From: Actinomycetota bacterium
GTDB taxonomy: Bacteria > Actinomycetota > Actinomycetes > Nanopelagicales > Nanopelagicaceae
Length of the DNA: 64,000 bases
Direction of reading: 5' to 3'
NCBI GenBank assembly: GCA_009698675.1
Contig: WLPT01000006.1
Span: 1 to 64,000, forward strand
Shown: positions 52,225 through 61,852 of the stretch, piece by piece
How positions within the stretch are numbered: position 1 is the stretch's first letter
Layout of the letters: every line of letters starts with the position of its first letter
Notes under the pieces: model-generated
The model's input: only the letters and a program-made list of their open reading frames with translations
The model's database searches: none
What the model was told of the DNA's origin: nothing
Position numbers and translations under genes: made by a program

Positions 52225-52532
52225 GTAAGGAAATTATTGAAGCATCGCTCAACTGCCCCCACTGCAGAAAAGAGACGGTACACCAGTTGGTGTATGCCGG
52301 TCGACTCTTAGTTTCAACTACCTGCACTGATTGCAATAGTCGAGTAGAGCACGAGAGCAATGACTTATGGGATCACTACATCAAAGATTTAGAACATCGA
52401 ATAGCTACTAAACCTTTTCGCTTATGGAAACGTTTTTGGCGAGCACCAAAATCGCTCCTGTGGAATCTTCCTAAATCCACCTTTGGAAAGCCCATTAAGA
52501 TGCTCAAGGAGTATCGCAACCTTAAAAAGTAG
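52221..52532 (+). CDS. Small zinc-ribbon protein
   Basis: LNCPHCRKETVHQLVYAGRLLVSTTCTDCNSRVEHE (CxxC...CxxC). Confidence 0.75.
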   Translation: MSKEIIEASLNCPHCRKETVHQLVYAGRLLVSTTCTDCNSRVEHESNDLWDHYIKDLEHRIATKPFRLWKRFWRAPKSLLWNLPKSTFGKPIKMLKEYRNLKK

Positions 52533-53154
52533 CCACGCTTTGCTGCCAGTGGATAAAAGACTCCATCAGTGCAATCTCTGACTCAGAGTTAACGCGCAGA
52601 CTTTCAGGATCGGCATCAACGAGAGCGGTTTTTGCCTCTCTCTTAAGCGGCACAAACCATGTTGAATCAGTGGAGTCACAATCAATAGCGCTAAAACGAA
52701 TCATCTCAGGCGTAGATATGCGCATCATGCTTGTTCGATCGACCGAGCGCTCAATGAATTGACTCCCATTGACTATCTTTAGTGACTCAGTAAATACCGC
52801 CGCTGGACGTACAGCGTCGACATCTCCAACAAGGGCACCGAGTGTGCGGTGGAACTGTGTGGTGCGCGTTAAAGGTCGTAACGCATCGTGAATTGCGATT
52901 ATTTCGCAAGGGGTTGAATCTGCGATTGCACGAGCTAGCCATTGAGGTGAATTAGGGTCGCACTCAAGGATTGGACATCCGAATCCTTGGACACTCGCAG
53001 GATCGCTTGTGGCGATTGCAATTGTCGCATCTACTCCGGTTTCAACAGTGAACGCTCTGGCAACGGCCATAGATGCGTGAAGAATTGAATGCTTATCTAG
53101 TTGAGAAAACGAGATAGGCGAGGTGACTGCAACAACGACTTTAAGAGTTGTCAC
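52522..53154 (-). CDS. Degenerate IspD-like cytidylyltransferase paralog, carD-linked
   Basis: IIAIHDALRPLTRTTQFHRTLGALV and RISTPEMIRFSA recall IspD, but the N-terminal GxGxR loop is missing. Confidence 0.7.
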   Translation of the reverse strand: MTTLKVVVAVTSPISFSQLDKHSILHASMAVARAFTVETGVDATIAIATSDPASVQGFGCPILECDPNSPQWLARAIADSTPCEIIAIHDALRPLTRTTQFHRTLGALVGDVDAVRPAAVFTESLKIVNGSQFIERSVDRTSMMRISTPEMIRFSAIDCDSTDSTWFVPLKREAKTALVDADPESLRVNSESEIALMESFIHWQQSVATF

Positions 53155-53157
53155 GAA

Positions 53158-53640
53158 TTAAGAGGCAAGAACCTCGTCAAGGATGGTTGCAGCCTTCTCT
53201 TCATCAGTGCGCTCAGCAAGAGCGAGCTCTGAGATTAGAATCTGCTTCGCCTTGGCGAGCATGCGCTTTTCACCAGCTGAAAGTCCTCGATCTAAGTCGC
53301 GGCGATAGAGATCGCGCACAACCTCAGCAACCTTAATAACATCGCCAGAGGCTAGCTTCTCAAGGTTGGCCTTATATCGGCGGGACCAGTTAGTTGGCTC
53401 TTCGGTATATGGCTGACGTAGGACATTAAATACACGATCTAGACCGGCAGAATCGACAACATCGCGCACGCCTACAAGGTCTACATTCTCTGCCGGGACT
53501 CGAACAGTTAAGTCACCTTGAGCGATTTTCAACACTAGATAGGTCTTTTCTTCACCTTTGATCACGCGCATCTCAATTGCTTCGATGAGAGCTGCTCCGT
53601 GATGGGGATAAACAACGGTTTCGCCGACCTTAAATGTCAT
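53158..53640 (-). CDS. carD: CarD family transcriptional regulator
   Basis: [50 protein letters not shown]. Confidence 0.95.
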   Translation of the reverse strand: MTFKVGETVVYPHHGAALIEAIEMRVIKGEEKTYLVLKIAQGDLTVRVPAENVDLVGVRDVVDSAGLDRVFNVLRQPYTEEPTNWSRRYKANLEKLASGDVIKVAEVVRDLYRRDLDRGLSAGEKRMLAKAKQILISELALAERTDEEKAATILDEVLAS

Positions 53641-53756
53641 GTGTTGCCCTTCGATAGAGGACAATTGTACCAGCGATTAGGTAGCCAGTCACCCTGCCAT
53701 ATTTAGCGTAAAACCAGCGTATTTCACTGGTTATTTCATGTGAGAGAATACCTCTC

Positions 53757-54233
53757 ATGCGCCGCATCACTATTTCACTAATGACGTTAACTCTTGCACT
53801 CTCACTAACTGCATGTGGGGCTGGCTTACACGCCTCTACTCGTGAAGTTAAGCAAGTGACCGATGGTGTTGAGGGCTCTATAACAACTAATGGGAACTCC
53901 ATCAAGCTTCTCAATATTCTCGTTGTGCAAACCGCGGGTGGGACTGGCGTTCTTGTCGGGACGGTTATTAATACTCTTGCGACCGAAGATGCCCTTCTTG
54001 GAGTTTCAATTAATGGTGCAATCGCTACATTGACCGGAACAAACTCTTTGCCACAGAACGCACCTATTTATTTTGAGGGCGATCGTGCAAATGCAAAGGC
54101 AACTGCCCCGGCCCTTAACTTACCGGCTGGATCCCACGTTCAAGTAACTATGTTTTTTGCACATGCCGGTGCCATCAACGTTTTAGCAATCATTCGTGAC
54201 CAGCGTGATACTTACGCTGGTATTACTGCTTAG
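53757..54233 (+). CDS. Lipoprotein, LpqE-like by position
   Basis: Lipobox LSLTACGAG; divergent from carD, as lpqE is in mycobacteria. Confidence 0.7.
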   Translation: MRRITISLMTLTLALSLTACGAGLHASTREVKQVTDGVEGSITTNGNSIKLLNILVVQTAGGTGVLVGTVINTLATEDALLGVSINGAIATLTGTNSLPQNAPIYFEGDRANAKATAPALNLPAGSHVQVTMFFAHAGAINVLAIIRDQRDTYAGITA

Positions 54234-54234
54234 T

Positions 54235-54978
54235 TTATTTTTTGCCTTGATTGGCAACTGCAGCTATTGCATCTTTTGCCGCTGCAGGATCTAAATACTC
54301 GCCGCCGTTAACCACTGGTATTAAATCTGAGTTGAGTTTGTAGAGCAGAGGAATTCCAGTTGGAATATTAAGCCCGGCAATATCGGCATCACCAATTCCA
54401 TCAAGGTGCTTTACTAATGCACGAATTGAATTGCCATGCGCGGTTACCAGAACGCGTTTCCCGCCCTTGAGATCGGGAACGATTGCTTCATGCCAATATG
54501 GCAACATGCGGTCGATGACATCGCTGAGACATTCAGTTTTTGGCACGACGATATCGCCGTAGCGAGGATCTGCGCTCTGAGAAAACTCATCGGAGTCATC
54601 AATTGGCGGTGGTGGAACATCAAATGAACGTCGCCAGAGTTTGAACTGTTCCTCGCCGTATTGAGCCAAAGTAGCTGCTTTATCTTTACCTTGAAGTGCG
54701 CCGTAATGACGCTCATTCAGGCGCCACGAGCGATGTACTGGGATCCAGTCACGCTCACATGCATCGAGGGCTAGTTGTGATGTATGTATTGCACGGCGAA
54801 GCATCGATGTGTGAAGTACATCCGGCAAAAGAGCGCTTTCAGTAAGGAGCGCACCTGCGCGGCGTGCCTCACCTTCACCTTTTGAACTTAGCCGTACATC
54901 GACCCAGCCGGTAAATAGATTCTTGGCATTCCACTCGGACTCACCATGACGTAGGAGGATTAATTCAAAGTTACTCAT
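54235..54978 (-). CDS. gpmA: 2,3-bisphosphoglycerate-dependent phosphoglycerate mutase
   Basis: [62 protein letters not shown]. Confidence 0.96.
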   Translation of the reverse strand: MSNFELILLRHGESEWNAKNLFTGWVDVRLSSKGEGEARRAGALLTESALLPDVLHTSMLRRAIHTSQLALDACERDWIPVHRSWRLNERHYGALQGKDKAATLAQYGEEQFKLWRRSFDVPPPPIDDSDEFSQSADPRYGDIVVPKTECLSDVIDRMLPYWHEAIVPDLKGGKRVLVTAHGNSIRALVKHLDGIGDADIAGLNIPTGIPLLYKLNSDLIPVVNGGEYLDPAAAKDAIAAVANQGKK

Positions 54979-54987
54979 GGCTACATC

Positions 54988-55473
54988 CTAAACCAGATGT
55001 TTAAAAGCATCTAAATTAGCCAGTGACTCTCCACGAGAAACCCGCCAAGCCCACTCACGACGTATGGCATTGGCAAAACCTAGTTCCAACAATGGGTTAA
55101 AGGATGAGTCAGAGATCTGAAGAACTGCACCAACTAAGCGATCAATTTCTCTATCTGATACTGCAACAAGTGGCAAACGTCCCACTAGGAAGATGTCTCC
55201 GACGTCGTTGGTTGCAAATGAAATCCCATAGAGAGAAGCATTCTTTGTTAAACACCAGGCATGGACAGCGGCTGCATTATCATCGGGTTTGCGAATGACG
55301 AAGGCGTTAATGCTCAAGGTGTAATCCCCAACAATAAGTGCACAATGCGTCTGCAGCTTCTTTTCTCCAGGCAAAGTTACAAGAAAGGTATTGTCGTCGG
55401 CCTTCTCATACTCTAAATCATGCGAATCAAAGAACTCTTCAATGATTATTCGTGGATCTACTGCCGCCATCAC
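54988..55473 (-). CDS. YbjN-domain protein
   Basis: Size, FEYEK-type start and position between mshA and gpm match the actinobacterial YbjN neighbour. Confidence 0.75.
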   Translation of the reverse strand: MMAAVDPRIIIEEFFDSHDLEYEKADDNTFLVTLPGEKKLQTHCALIVGDYTLSINAFVIRKPDDNAAAVHAWCLTKNASLYGISFATNDVGDIFLVGRLPLVAVSDREIDRLVGAVLQISDSSFNPLLELGFANAIRREWAWRVSRGESLANLDAFKHLV

Positions 55474-56726
55474 TGGCCTGCTATTTTTGCCGTTGCATTA
55501 TTTTGAGTTATAACTTCATCGTAAATATCTAAGGTTTCACGTGCAGTTGCATCCCAACCAAAGTGAGATGCATGTTCAATCGCACCCATCGAGAGCAAGA
55601 CTCGTCGTTGCGGCTCCTGAAGTAGGCGTGCAATAACCGAAGACCAAGCCTTTGGATCATGGCCATCAACTAAAACGCCAGAGATTCCATCGGCGACAGC
55701 CGTGCGCAGGCCGCCAACGGCCGTTGCAATTACAGGCGTGCCACAAGCTTGCGCTTCAAGGGCTACCAAGCCAAAGCTCTCGGAATAACTTGGGACTGCA
55801 ACTAAATCTGCGGCGCGATACCAATGTACTAAATCTGCTCGAGGAACAGGTGGTGCAAAATGAACTACATCATCGATGCCCAGCCACGTTGCTAACTCTT
55901 TTAAACGCTCAACCTCTTCAGTATTGGCACCTGAGGCGCCGCCGATAATATTGACTATCAACTTAGGACGCATGTGTGGTGAGTGTTTTACAAGCTCTGC
56001 CGCCGCACGAATTAATACCTCTGGACCTTTGTGCGGTTGGATACGGCCGACGAAAGTTACAACAAAGCGGTCGCTAGGAGTTCCAATATGTTCGCGGGCC
56101 GCTTTGCGCCCAAATCCGGGTGTGAATGTGTAGAGATCTACGCCGGGGTTAACAACATGGACCGTGTCGGGACAGGCATCGTAAAGGGAGACCAGACTGG
56201 CCGCCTCTGCATCGGTGTTGGCAATCAAAGCTTGAGCTGCAGCTGCGACTTGGGTTTCACCTTGCACTCGAATCATTGGCTCCGGAGTTTCGCCCTCTGC
56301 CAAATTCAGATTCTTCACTCTCGCCATTGTGTGCATCGTATGAACCAACGGTATGCCTAACTGCGCAGCTACAGGCATCGCAACTTTTCCTGAAATCCAG
56401 TAATGCGAATGGATGGCATCATAGTTTTCATCTTTGATAATGCGCATGAACTCTTTAGATAAACCTACGATGTGGACGGGCAGTTGCTCTTTAGTTAAAT
56501 TTCCATGTCCGCACTCAAAATACCGAACGCGAACACCTTTAGAGATTTCAATAATGTCGGGCGATTTATTTTCTGTACGTCGCGTGAAGATATCAACCTC
56601 AACACCCATAGCCGCCATGCGCTGTGCCGATTCGAGTACATAAATGTTCATGCCACCAGCATCGCCAATACCTGGTTGATCCAGAGGCGATGTATGCACC
56701 ATTAATGTTGCAATGCGGCCATTCAT
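55470..56726 (-). CDS. mshA: D-inositol-3-phosphate glycosyltransferase MshA
   Basis: HTSPLDQPGIGDAGGMNIYVLESAQRMA; FVGRIQPHKGPEVLIRAAAELV; PSYSESFGLVALEAQACGTPVIA. Confidence 0.93.
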   Translation of the reverse strand: MNGRIATLMVHTSPLDQPGIGDAGGMNIYVLESAQRMAAMGVEVDIFTRRTENKSPDIIEISKGVRVRYFECGHGNLTKEQLPVHIVGLSKEFMRIIKDENYDAIHSHYWISGKVAMPVAAQLGIPLVHTMHTMARVKNLNLAEGETPEPMIRVQGETQVAAAAQALIANTDAEAASLVSLYDACPDTVHVVNPGVDLYTFTPGFGRKAAREHIGTPSDRFVVTFVGRIQPHKGPEVLIRAAAELVKHSPHMRPKLIVNIIGGASGANTEEVERLKELATWLGIDDVVHFAPPVPRADLVHWYRAADLVAVPSYSESFGLVALEAQACGTPVIATAVGGLRTAVADGISGVLVDGHDPKAWSSVIARLLQEPQRRVLLSMGAIEHASHFGWDATARETLDIYDEVITQNNATAKIAGQ

Positions 56727-56745
56727 TACTCAAGGGTACGACTAG

Positions 56746-57672
56746 TTAGAAGGTTGCGCGAACGGAGCCGACAATTTGCGCGCCGCCATAGACCTGTTCC
56801 AACTCATCATCGGCATCTATGCCCAGTAATTTCAACCCCGCCACCGTTAAAGGTAAGCGTGGACGCATACCACCATCATTGACCTTGTAGGCAAAGCTGC
56901 GTCCATCAGGTACAGATGCAACCATGATCGACTCCGCACCACTTTTCATAAATACGCCAGGAAACCTCTTCATAAACAAAGATGTCATCCGCTCAGGTCC
57001 GGCAACCATCTCTGGGAATGCTCGACAGGCTTCAACGACGCTTTGATGCACAGGGTCAGTTGAAATTGTTAATGCACGAATGGCTCGCGCTAAGCCAAGT
57101 AAAGAGATCAAAAATAGTGGTGCGCCGCAACCATCAATAGCGATGTGCGAAATCTTCTCACCGGAAAGGCTCTCAAGCTCGCGCTTGAAAGCTACCTGCA
57201 CTGGATGATCTATATCCAAATAATTACTGATCGGCCAAGCATTTGTTGTGCAACCCATAAGCATTCCAGCGTGCTTACCGCTGCAGTTCATAGCAAGGCG
57301 AGTTGGTTGCGCAGTTGCAATGGCCGCCTTTTCATCGAGTGGTTTGCCCTTTACGTTTTGAAGTGCGCTCTCATCTAAGCCAGCTAAGGCCAAGATTTCT
57401 AGCGCTCCGTCTTGATGCATGGCAAGGCCCGAGTGAGATGCGCACGTTAATGCTAATAGCCGTGGCTCTAATACAACGCCACTTCGAACCATCGCTGCTG
57501 CCAAAATTGATTTATAGGATGAGCGCGGATAGATGAGCTGTGTTGGATCTCCTTTTTGAAAAAGGATAGATCCATCGCTATCTAAGGCAACAAAGTGGCC
57601 AACATGGCTCGACTCAACAACATCATTCCTAATAAGTTCGGCAAGAACTTCGCCAACTGCTAATGGAATCAA
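56746..57672 (-). CDS. L-asparaginase II-type protein
   Basis: YPRSSYKSILAAAMVRSG, CASHSG, NCSGKHAGML, IDGCGAP. Confidence 0.9.
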   Translation of the reverse strand: MIPLAVGEVLAELIRNDVVESSHVGHFVALDSDGSILFQKGDPTQLIYPRSSYKSILAAAMVRSGVVLEPRLLALTCASHSGLAMHQDGALEILALAGLDESALQNVKGKPLDEKAAIATAQPTRLAMNCSGKHAGMLMGCTTNAWPISNYLDIDHPVQVAFKRELESLSGEKISHIAIDGCGAPLFLISLLGLARAIRALTISTDPVHQSVVEACRAFPEMVAGPERMTSLFMKRFPGVFMKSGAESIMVASVPDGRSFAYKVNDGGMRPRLPLTVAGLKLLGIDADDELEQVYGGAQIVGSVRATF

Positions 57673-58173
57673 TTACTCACTCTGACGTTCGAGGGAGGAC
57701 CAAATATGTGACTGCAACTCTTGCGTTGGCGTCTCCATGTCATATGCAAAGAAAAGTTCGCCGGCAACAAGACCATATAGACGAACTCCACCAGTTACAA
57801 TTTTTGCCGTTGGTGTGGAGTATGGCTGATCAAGAACTAGCTGGATCTTTGGCCCGTCGAAGTGCCCCACCCAACCCTCAGTGATTCCAGTGTTATGTGC
57901 AAGAACCACCTCTAAAATATTATTAGGTTTCGGGCGCCAGAAACCAGTTTCAGAACCACCGGGGCGCAGAATTTCGCCCTCTTTATCCAAGATCCATGAA
58001 CGCGAGTAGTAGTTTAAAAAAGGACGTCCATCGTGATTAAAGACAACTTCTTGCGCAAACTCAAAGGGTTCGACATTGGGATACTCACCACGGCCTTTGC
58101 CACGCCAGGTTCCAACCATCCAAGCAAGTGGATTGAGATCTGCATGTAAACCTTCTGGAATTGTAAAAACCAT
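57673..58173 (-). CDS. Nitrobindin-like/FABP-family heme-binding beta-barrel protein
   Basis: LNPLAWMVGTWRGKGRGEYPNVEPFEFAQEVVFNHDGRPFLNYYSRSW; GFWRPKPNNILEVVLAHNTGI. Confidence 0.88.
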   Translation of the reverse strand: MVFTIPEGLHADLNPLAWMVGTWRGKGRGEYPNVEPFEFAQEVVFNHDGRPFLNYYSRSWILDKEGEILRPGGSETGFWRPKPNNILEVVLAHNTGITEGWVGHFDGPKIQLVLDQPYSTPTAKIVTGGVRLYGLVAGELFFAYDMETPTQELQSHIWSSLERQSE

Positions 58174-58302
58174 TTATGGGCGTCCTCTGAATCTAGGTGC
58201 ACGACGTGCCTGTGATTGGCGACCGCGAAATGCATAGAAAATGAGCGCGATACCAAAGACAATAGCTACTAAGCCAAGGATCACAGAGGTAAAGAGCTCC
58301 AT
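58174..58302 (-). CDS. Putative 42-aa single-TM small protein
   Basis: Reverse strand ATG..TAA reads MELFTSVILGLVAIVFGIALIFYAFRGRQSQARRAPRFRGRP; stop abuts nitrobindin start; absent from ORF track because of size. Confidence 0.6.
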   Translation of the reverse strand: MELFTSVILGLVAIVFGIALIFYAFRGRQSQARRAPRFRGRP

Positions 58303-58320
58303 GTGCAGAGCCTACCGTGC

Positions 58321-59220
58321 TTAAACTATTGCTTGTTGCGAAGCTGGAACTCCATCGACAGTTAGTGTGGCATCCATCGGTGTATTTCGCTTTATTACCG
58401 CGAGTGCAATGGTGCCGAGTTCATGATGGCGGGCCACGGTTCCAAGAAATCCAACAACAACCCCATCGTTTTCAACCTTAACTCCTTTGGCGGGGAAGGC
58501 GACATCGCTACCATCTAAATGCAACATCACTAAGCGCCTCGGTGGGTTACCTAAATTAAAAATCTTGGCAACGGTCTCTTGACCTCTATAACAACCTTTG
58601 TTCATATGGACTGCGCTATTTAAGACGCCAATCTCATTAGGAATCGATTTGTGATCGGTTTCAAAACCGATTCGTGGCCGCCCAGCTGCGACGCGTTCGG
58701 CATCTAAAGCCCACATACCAACTTGTGCTGCAACGGAGTTAAAAGTTGCACTCATCTGCACTAACTCGCTGCGAGGCAGTAATGCATATGGGCCCCCGAT
58801 ATCGGTGGTTATTCCTGGAGCGCGCAGTACTGCGAACTCAGCTGTCGCATCCCGTACATCTACTCGGAGCATGAACTTCATCTTGTTTAAATATGTAAGT
58901 AGGGTTTGGCTATAACCGGGATCGATGACAATCCAAGTCGTCGCACCGTCATCAACCAAATTAAATTGATACTCAATATGGCCTTGCGGGTCCAAAATCA
59001 TCGCCGACTTCCATAGGCCAACGGCTAAATCACTTAAGAACTGCGTGGTTAAATCATGTAACCATTTCAAACGATCCTCTCCGCTCACCGCGACAACGCT
59101 TAAATGTGAGAGGTCGGCCCACGCAGTGCCTGCCTCTAAGGCGCGCTGCTCTTTGACAGGCTCACCAAAATGCCAGATCGCCCCTTTATCTACACCCTCT
59201 TCAACAACTACTGCGCTCAT
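58321..59220 (-). CDS. ygfZ: YgfZ/GcvT-like folate-binding protein
   Basis: KGCYRGQETVAKIFNLGNPPRRLVMLHLDG signature. Confidence 0.92.
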   Translation of the reverse strand: MSAVVVEEGVDKGAIWHFGEPVKEQRALEAGTAWADLSHLSVVAVSGEDRLKWLHDLTTQFLSDLAVGLWKSAMILDPQGHIEYQFNLVDDGATTWIVIDPGYSQTLLTYLNKMKFMLRVDVRDATAEFAVLRAPGITTDIGGPYALLPRSELVQMSATFNSVAAQVGMWALDAERVAAGRPRIGFETDHKSIPNEIGVLNSAVHMNKGCYRGQETVAKIFNLGNPPRRLVMLHLDGSDVAFPAKGVKVENDGVVVGFLGTVARHHELGTIALAVIKRNTPMDATLTVDGVPASQQAIV

Positions 59221-59621
59221 TGGCAGGCGGTACAGGTTCCGTAGACAGCAAAGTGGGTTACATCTGTCTTGAATCCATAATCATCGGCAAGGGAGTTTAC
59301 GAAGTTAGCTGCAACTTCAATCGAGGCATCTCCAATGGATCCACACTTTCCGCAGACTAGATGTAAATGCGTTAACTCTTCAGCTGCATGATATGTCGCA
59401 CCACCATGGCCTAGATGCGTGTGAACAACAAGGCCCACATTTTCTAATGTCTCAAGGTTTCGGTAGACAGTGGAGAGATTAATTCCTGGATGTGCCAGAC
59501 GAACTTTCTCTGCAATCTCTTCAGGGGTTGAATGCCCCAGTTCACGGACGGCCGATAAAACAAGCTCACGTTGAGGGGTAAGGCGTAGCCCCTTTTCGTG
59601 CAGTTCGTGCTTATTAGCCAT
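59217..59621 (-). CDS. Fur-family transcriptional regulator
   Basis: LRLTPQRELVLSAVRELGHSTPEEIAEKV, NLSTVYRNLETLENVGLV, HLVCGKCGS. Confidence 0.93.
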   Translation of the reverse strand: MANKHELHEKGLRLTPQRELVLSAVRELGHSTPEEIAEKVRLAHPGINLSTVYRNLETLENVGLVVHTHLGHGGATYHAAEELTHLHLVCGKCGSIGDASIEVAANFVNSLADDYGFKTDVTHFAVYGTCTACQ

Positions 59622-60063
59622 GTGAGAATCTTACGCGAAGAAGTAGCAAATAGAGTTCACAGCCTAAGCAGAAGTTAAAAGCTGCATTTAAAAACGCTGC
59701 CGCTAGGGCAAAACTCACTGCAATAGTGAAAATTGGTGCGATACCAGTGAGCGCACCCGCAACCCCAGTAATAGCAAAGAGTAGTCCAACGCTTTGGGCA
59801 AACTGTGGTGGGCGAATATCTTCAACAATCGCCTTGCCTTTGAGTCGAGGTTTAATAATCTTTCGAAAAATAAAGGCGTACGGAGTGAACTGTGGGCCTT
59901 TAGTAGAACCAATTAGAAAGACAACTGCTTGTGCACCTAAAATCCAAATATTTGAAGTAACGAGAGTAACTGCTAACACAATCGTAGTGAGAGCCGCCGA
60001 AAAACGTGGACCTCTTGCATCAATTGAAACTGCGGCTATTTTTTCTGCTAGAACTTGAGTCAT
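59614..60063 (-). CDS. DUF4395 membrane protein
   Basis: Four hydrophobic segments, AAFLNAAFNFCLGCELYLLLLR; next to thioredoxin-like gene. Confidence 0.82.
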   Translation of the reverse strand: MTQVLAEKIAAVSIDARGPRFSAALTTIVLAVTLVTSNIWILGAQAVVFLIGSTKGPQFTPYAFIFRKIIKPRLKGKAIVEDIRPPQFAQSVGLLFAITGVAGALTGIAPIFTIAVSFALAAAFLNAAFNFCLGCELYLLLLRVRFSHG

Positions 60064-60234
60064 TAGATATTCCTTTGGTCGTTGAGTGGGTAATTGTTTT
60101 TAACTACAACAATTACATTCGACACAAAGAGCCAGCAAGGCGACCGAAATCAATTACTCGGCGCTTGGTGAAATTACTGGCTAAAGACATAGTAGGAATC
60201 TTAAACAGGGATAGTTTTTAAAGCCAGTTGCAAA

Positions 60235-60663
60235 CTATTGGCGAATAGCCGCCAGCGCGGTCATAACTTGTTCTCGCTTTGGTGCGCCAACGGCGCGGCC
60301 CACTTCACGTCCACTGGGGTCGAGAATTAGCGTCGTTGGCGTACTCAAGATATTTAATTTCCGGACTAGATCCAACTGCGCTTCGGCATCGACTTCAACA
60401 TGGGTAACATCGTGCATATCTGTGACGATATTTTCAAGCAGAGCTCGCGTAGCCCGACATGGGGTACAAAATGCCGATGAGAACTGCACCAGCGTTGCGC
60501 GTGATCCCAGCGCGCCGCCAATCATTGATTGGCTTATAAGAGATGGCCCGTATTTAGCTTTCACTGTGCCGCGCGAGCGCCGATACCAAAGGCCATATCC
60601 GCTGGCTAGGCCCAGGACAATGGCGAGTGGAAGCAATGTTTTCACGAGGGTAGTCTGTACCAA
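60235..60663 (-). CDS. Membrane-anchored thioredoxin-like protein
   Basis: N-terminal [21 protein letters not shown] (CTPC), [18 protein letters not shown]. Confidence 0.88.
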   Translation of the reverse strand: MVQTTLVKTLLPLAIVLGLASGYGLWYRRSRGTVKAKYGPSLISQSMIGGALGSRATLVQFSSAFCTPCRATRALLENIVTDMHDVTHVEVDAEAQLDLVRKLNILSTPTTLILDPSGREVGRAVGAPKREQVMTALAAIRQ

Positions 60664-61376
60664 TGGCCAGAGTGTTGCTACTTACAAACACTCAATTGGC
60701 GAGCGCTGAAGTTCTACCCGCATTGGCCTTGCTTGCGCATAACGTTCGCATCTTGCCCGCTGAGGCCAGCATCCTCGTTGATGTTCCTGAAGTAGATCTC
60801 ATCCTGGTCGATGCACGCCGCGACTTACCCTCTGCAAAATCCCTAGCACGTCTATTAACAACTACTGGGCTTGGCTGCCCGATTATTGTTATTGCAACTG
60901 AGGGTGGACTGTCGGCAGTAAGTGCCGATTGGGGAATCGATGATGTCATGCTCGATACATCTGGGCCTGCTGAAGTCGATGCAAGAATTCGAATCGCAGT
61001 TGGAAAGCATCACGCAGTCATGGCGCTAAGTGATCCTCACTCAGGTGAAATTCGCACAGGAGATGTCGTCATTGATGAATCAACGTACACCGCTCGACTT
61101 AAGGGAAATGTTTTAGATTTAACATTTAAAGAGTTTGAGCTCTTGAAGTACTTAGCCCAACATCCTGGCCGTGTCTTTACTCGCGCCCAACTTTTGCAGG
61201 AGATTTGGGGCTATGACTACTTTGGAGGAACGCGCACGGTCGATGTGCATATTCGTCGATTACGTTCAAAGTTAGGTCCAGAGTTTGAGGCGATAATCGG
61301 AACCGTTCGCAATGTTGGCTATCGCTTCACAATGCCAACTGGTGGCAAAGAGAGCGCCATTAACGAGCGTGTCTAA
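60663..61376 (+). CDS. OmpR-type winged-helix response regulator (orphan, GlnR-like by context)
   Basis: Receiver-like N-term ([11 protein letters not shown]) and [53 protein letters not shown]. Confidence 0.88.
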   Translation: MARVLLLTNTQLASAEVLPALALLAHNVRILPAEASILVDVPEVDLILVDARRDLPSAKSLARLLTTTGLGCPIIVIATEGGLSAVSADWGIDDVMLDTSGPAEVDARIRIAVGKHHAVMALSDPHSGEIRTGDVVIDESTYTARLKGNVLDLTFKEFELLKYLAQHPGRVFTRAQLLQEIWGYDYFGGTRTVDVHIRRLRSKLGPEFEAIIGTVRNVGYRFTMPTGGKESAINERV

Positions 61377-61378
61377 AC

Positions 61379-61852
61379 ATGCGCCATATTTTAAAAATAC
61401 ATCGCGCGCTTCAAGGTCGCATTCCAGATACTGATCACGGTTTCACAATTGAAAGCTTTGATCCGCTAATTCATAAGCAGGTATGGCTAGATCTCAACAA
61501 TAAGATCTTTATCAACCACCCAGATCAAGGTAACTGGGTGATGCAAGATTTAGAGAATCGCATGGCTGAACCCTGGTTTGATGCCGCTGGATTTTTTCTA
61601 GCGATTGAGAGCGGTTCATTGGTCGGAATGTGTTGGACCAAGATTCATCACGATCTAGTCAACCAAGCCCCTGTTGGTGAGTTATATGTCGTTGGTGTCG
61701 ATCCCGAATTTATGGGCCATGGCATTGGTCGCGCCGTATCTATCGCCGCGATGAACTACTTGTTTGCCCAAGGCATTAGAGATGCGATGTTGTATGTCGA
61801 TGCCGATAATGAAAAGGGCCTAAAACTCTACGAGAGCTTAGGGTTTAATTAA
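61379..61852 (+). CDS. mshD: MshD-like GNAT acetyltransferase, single-domain
   Basis: INHPDQGNWVMQDLENRMAEPWFDAAGFFLA; GELYVVGVDPEFMGHGIGRAVSIAAMNYL; ends LYESLGFN*. Confidence 0.75.
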   Translation: MRHILKIHRALQGRIPDTDHGFTIESFDPLIHKQVWLDLNNKIFINHPDQGNWVMQDLENRMAEPWFDAAGFFLAIESGSLVGMCWTKIHHDLVNQAPVGELYVVGVDPEFMGHGIGRAVSIAAMNYLFAQGIRDAMLYVDADNEKGLKLYESLGFN

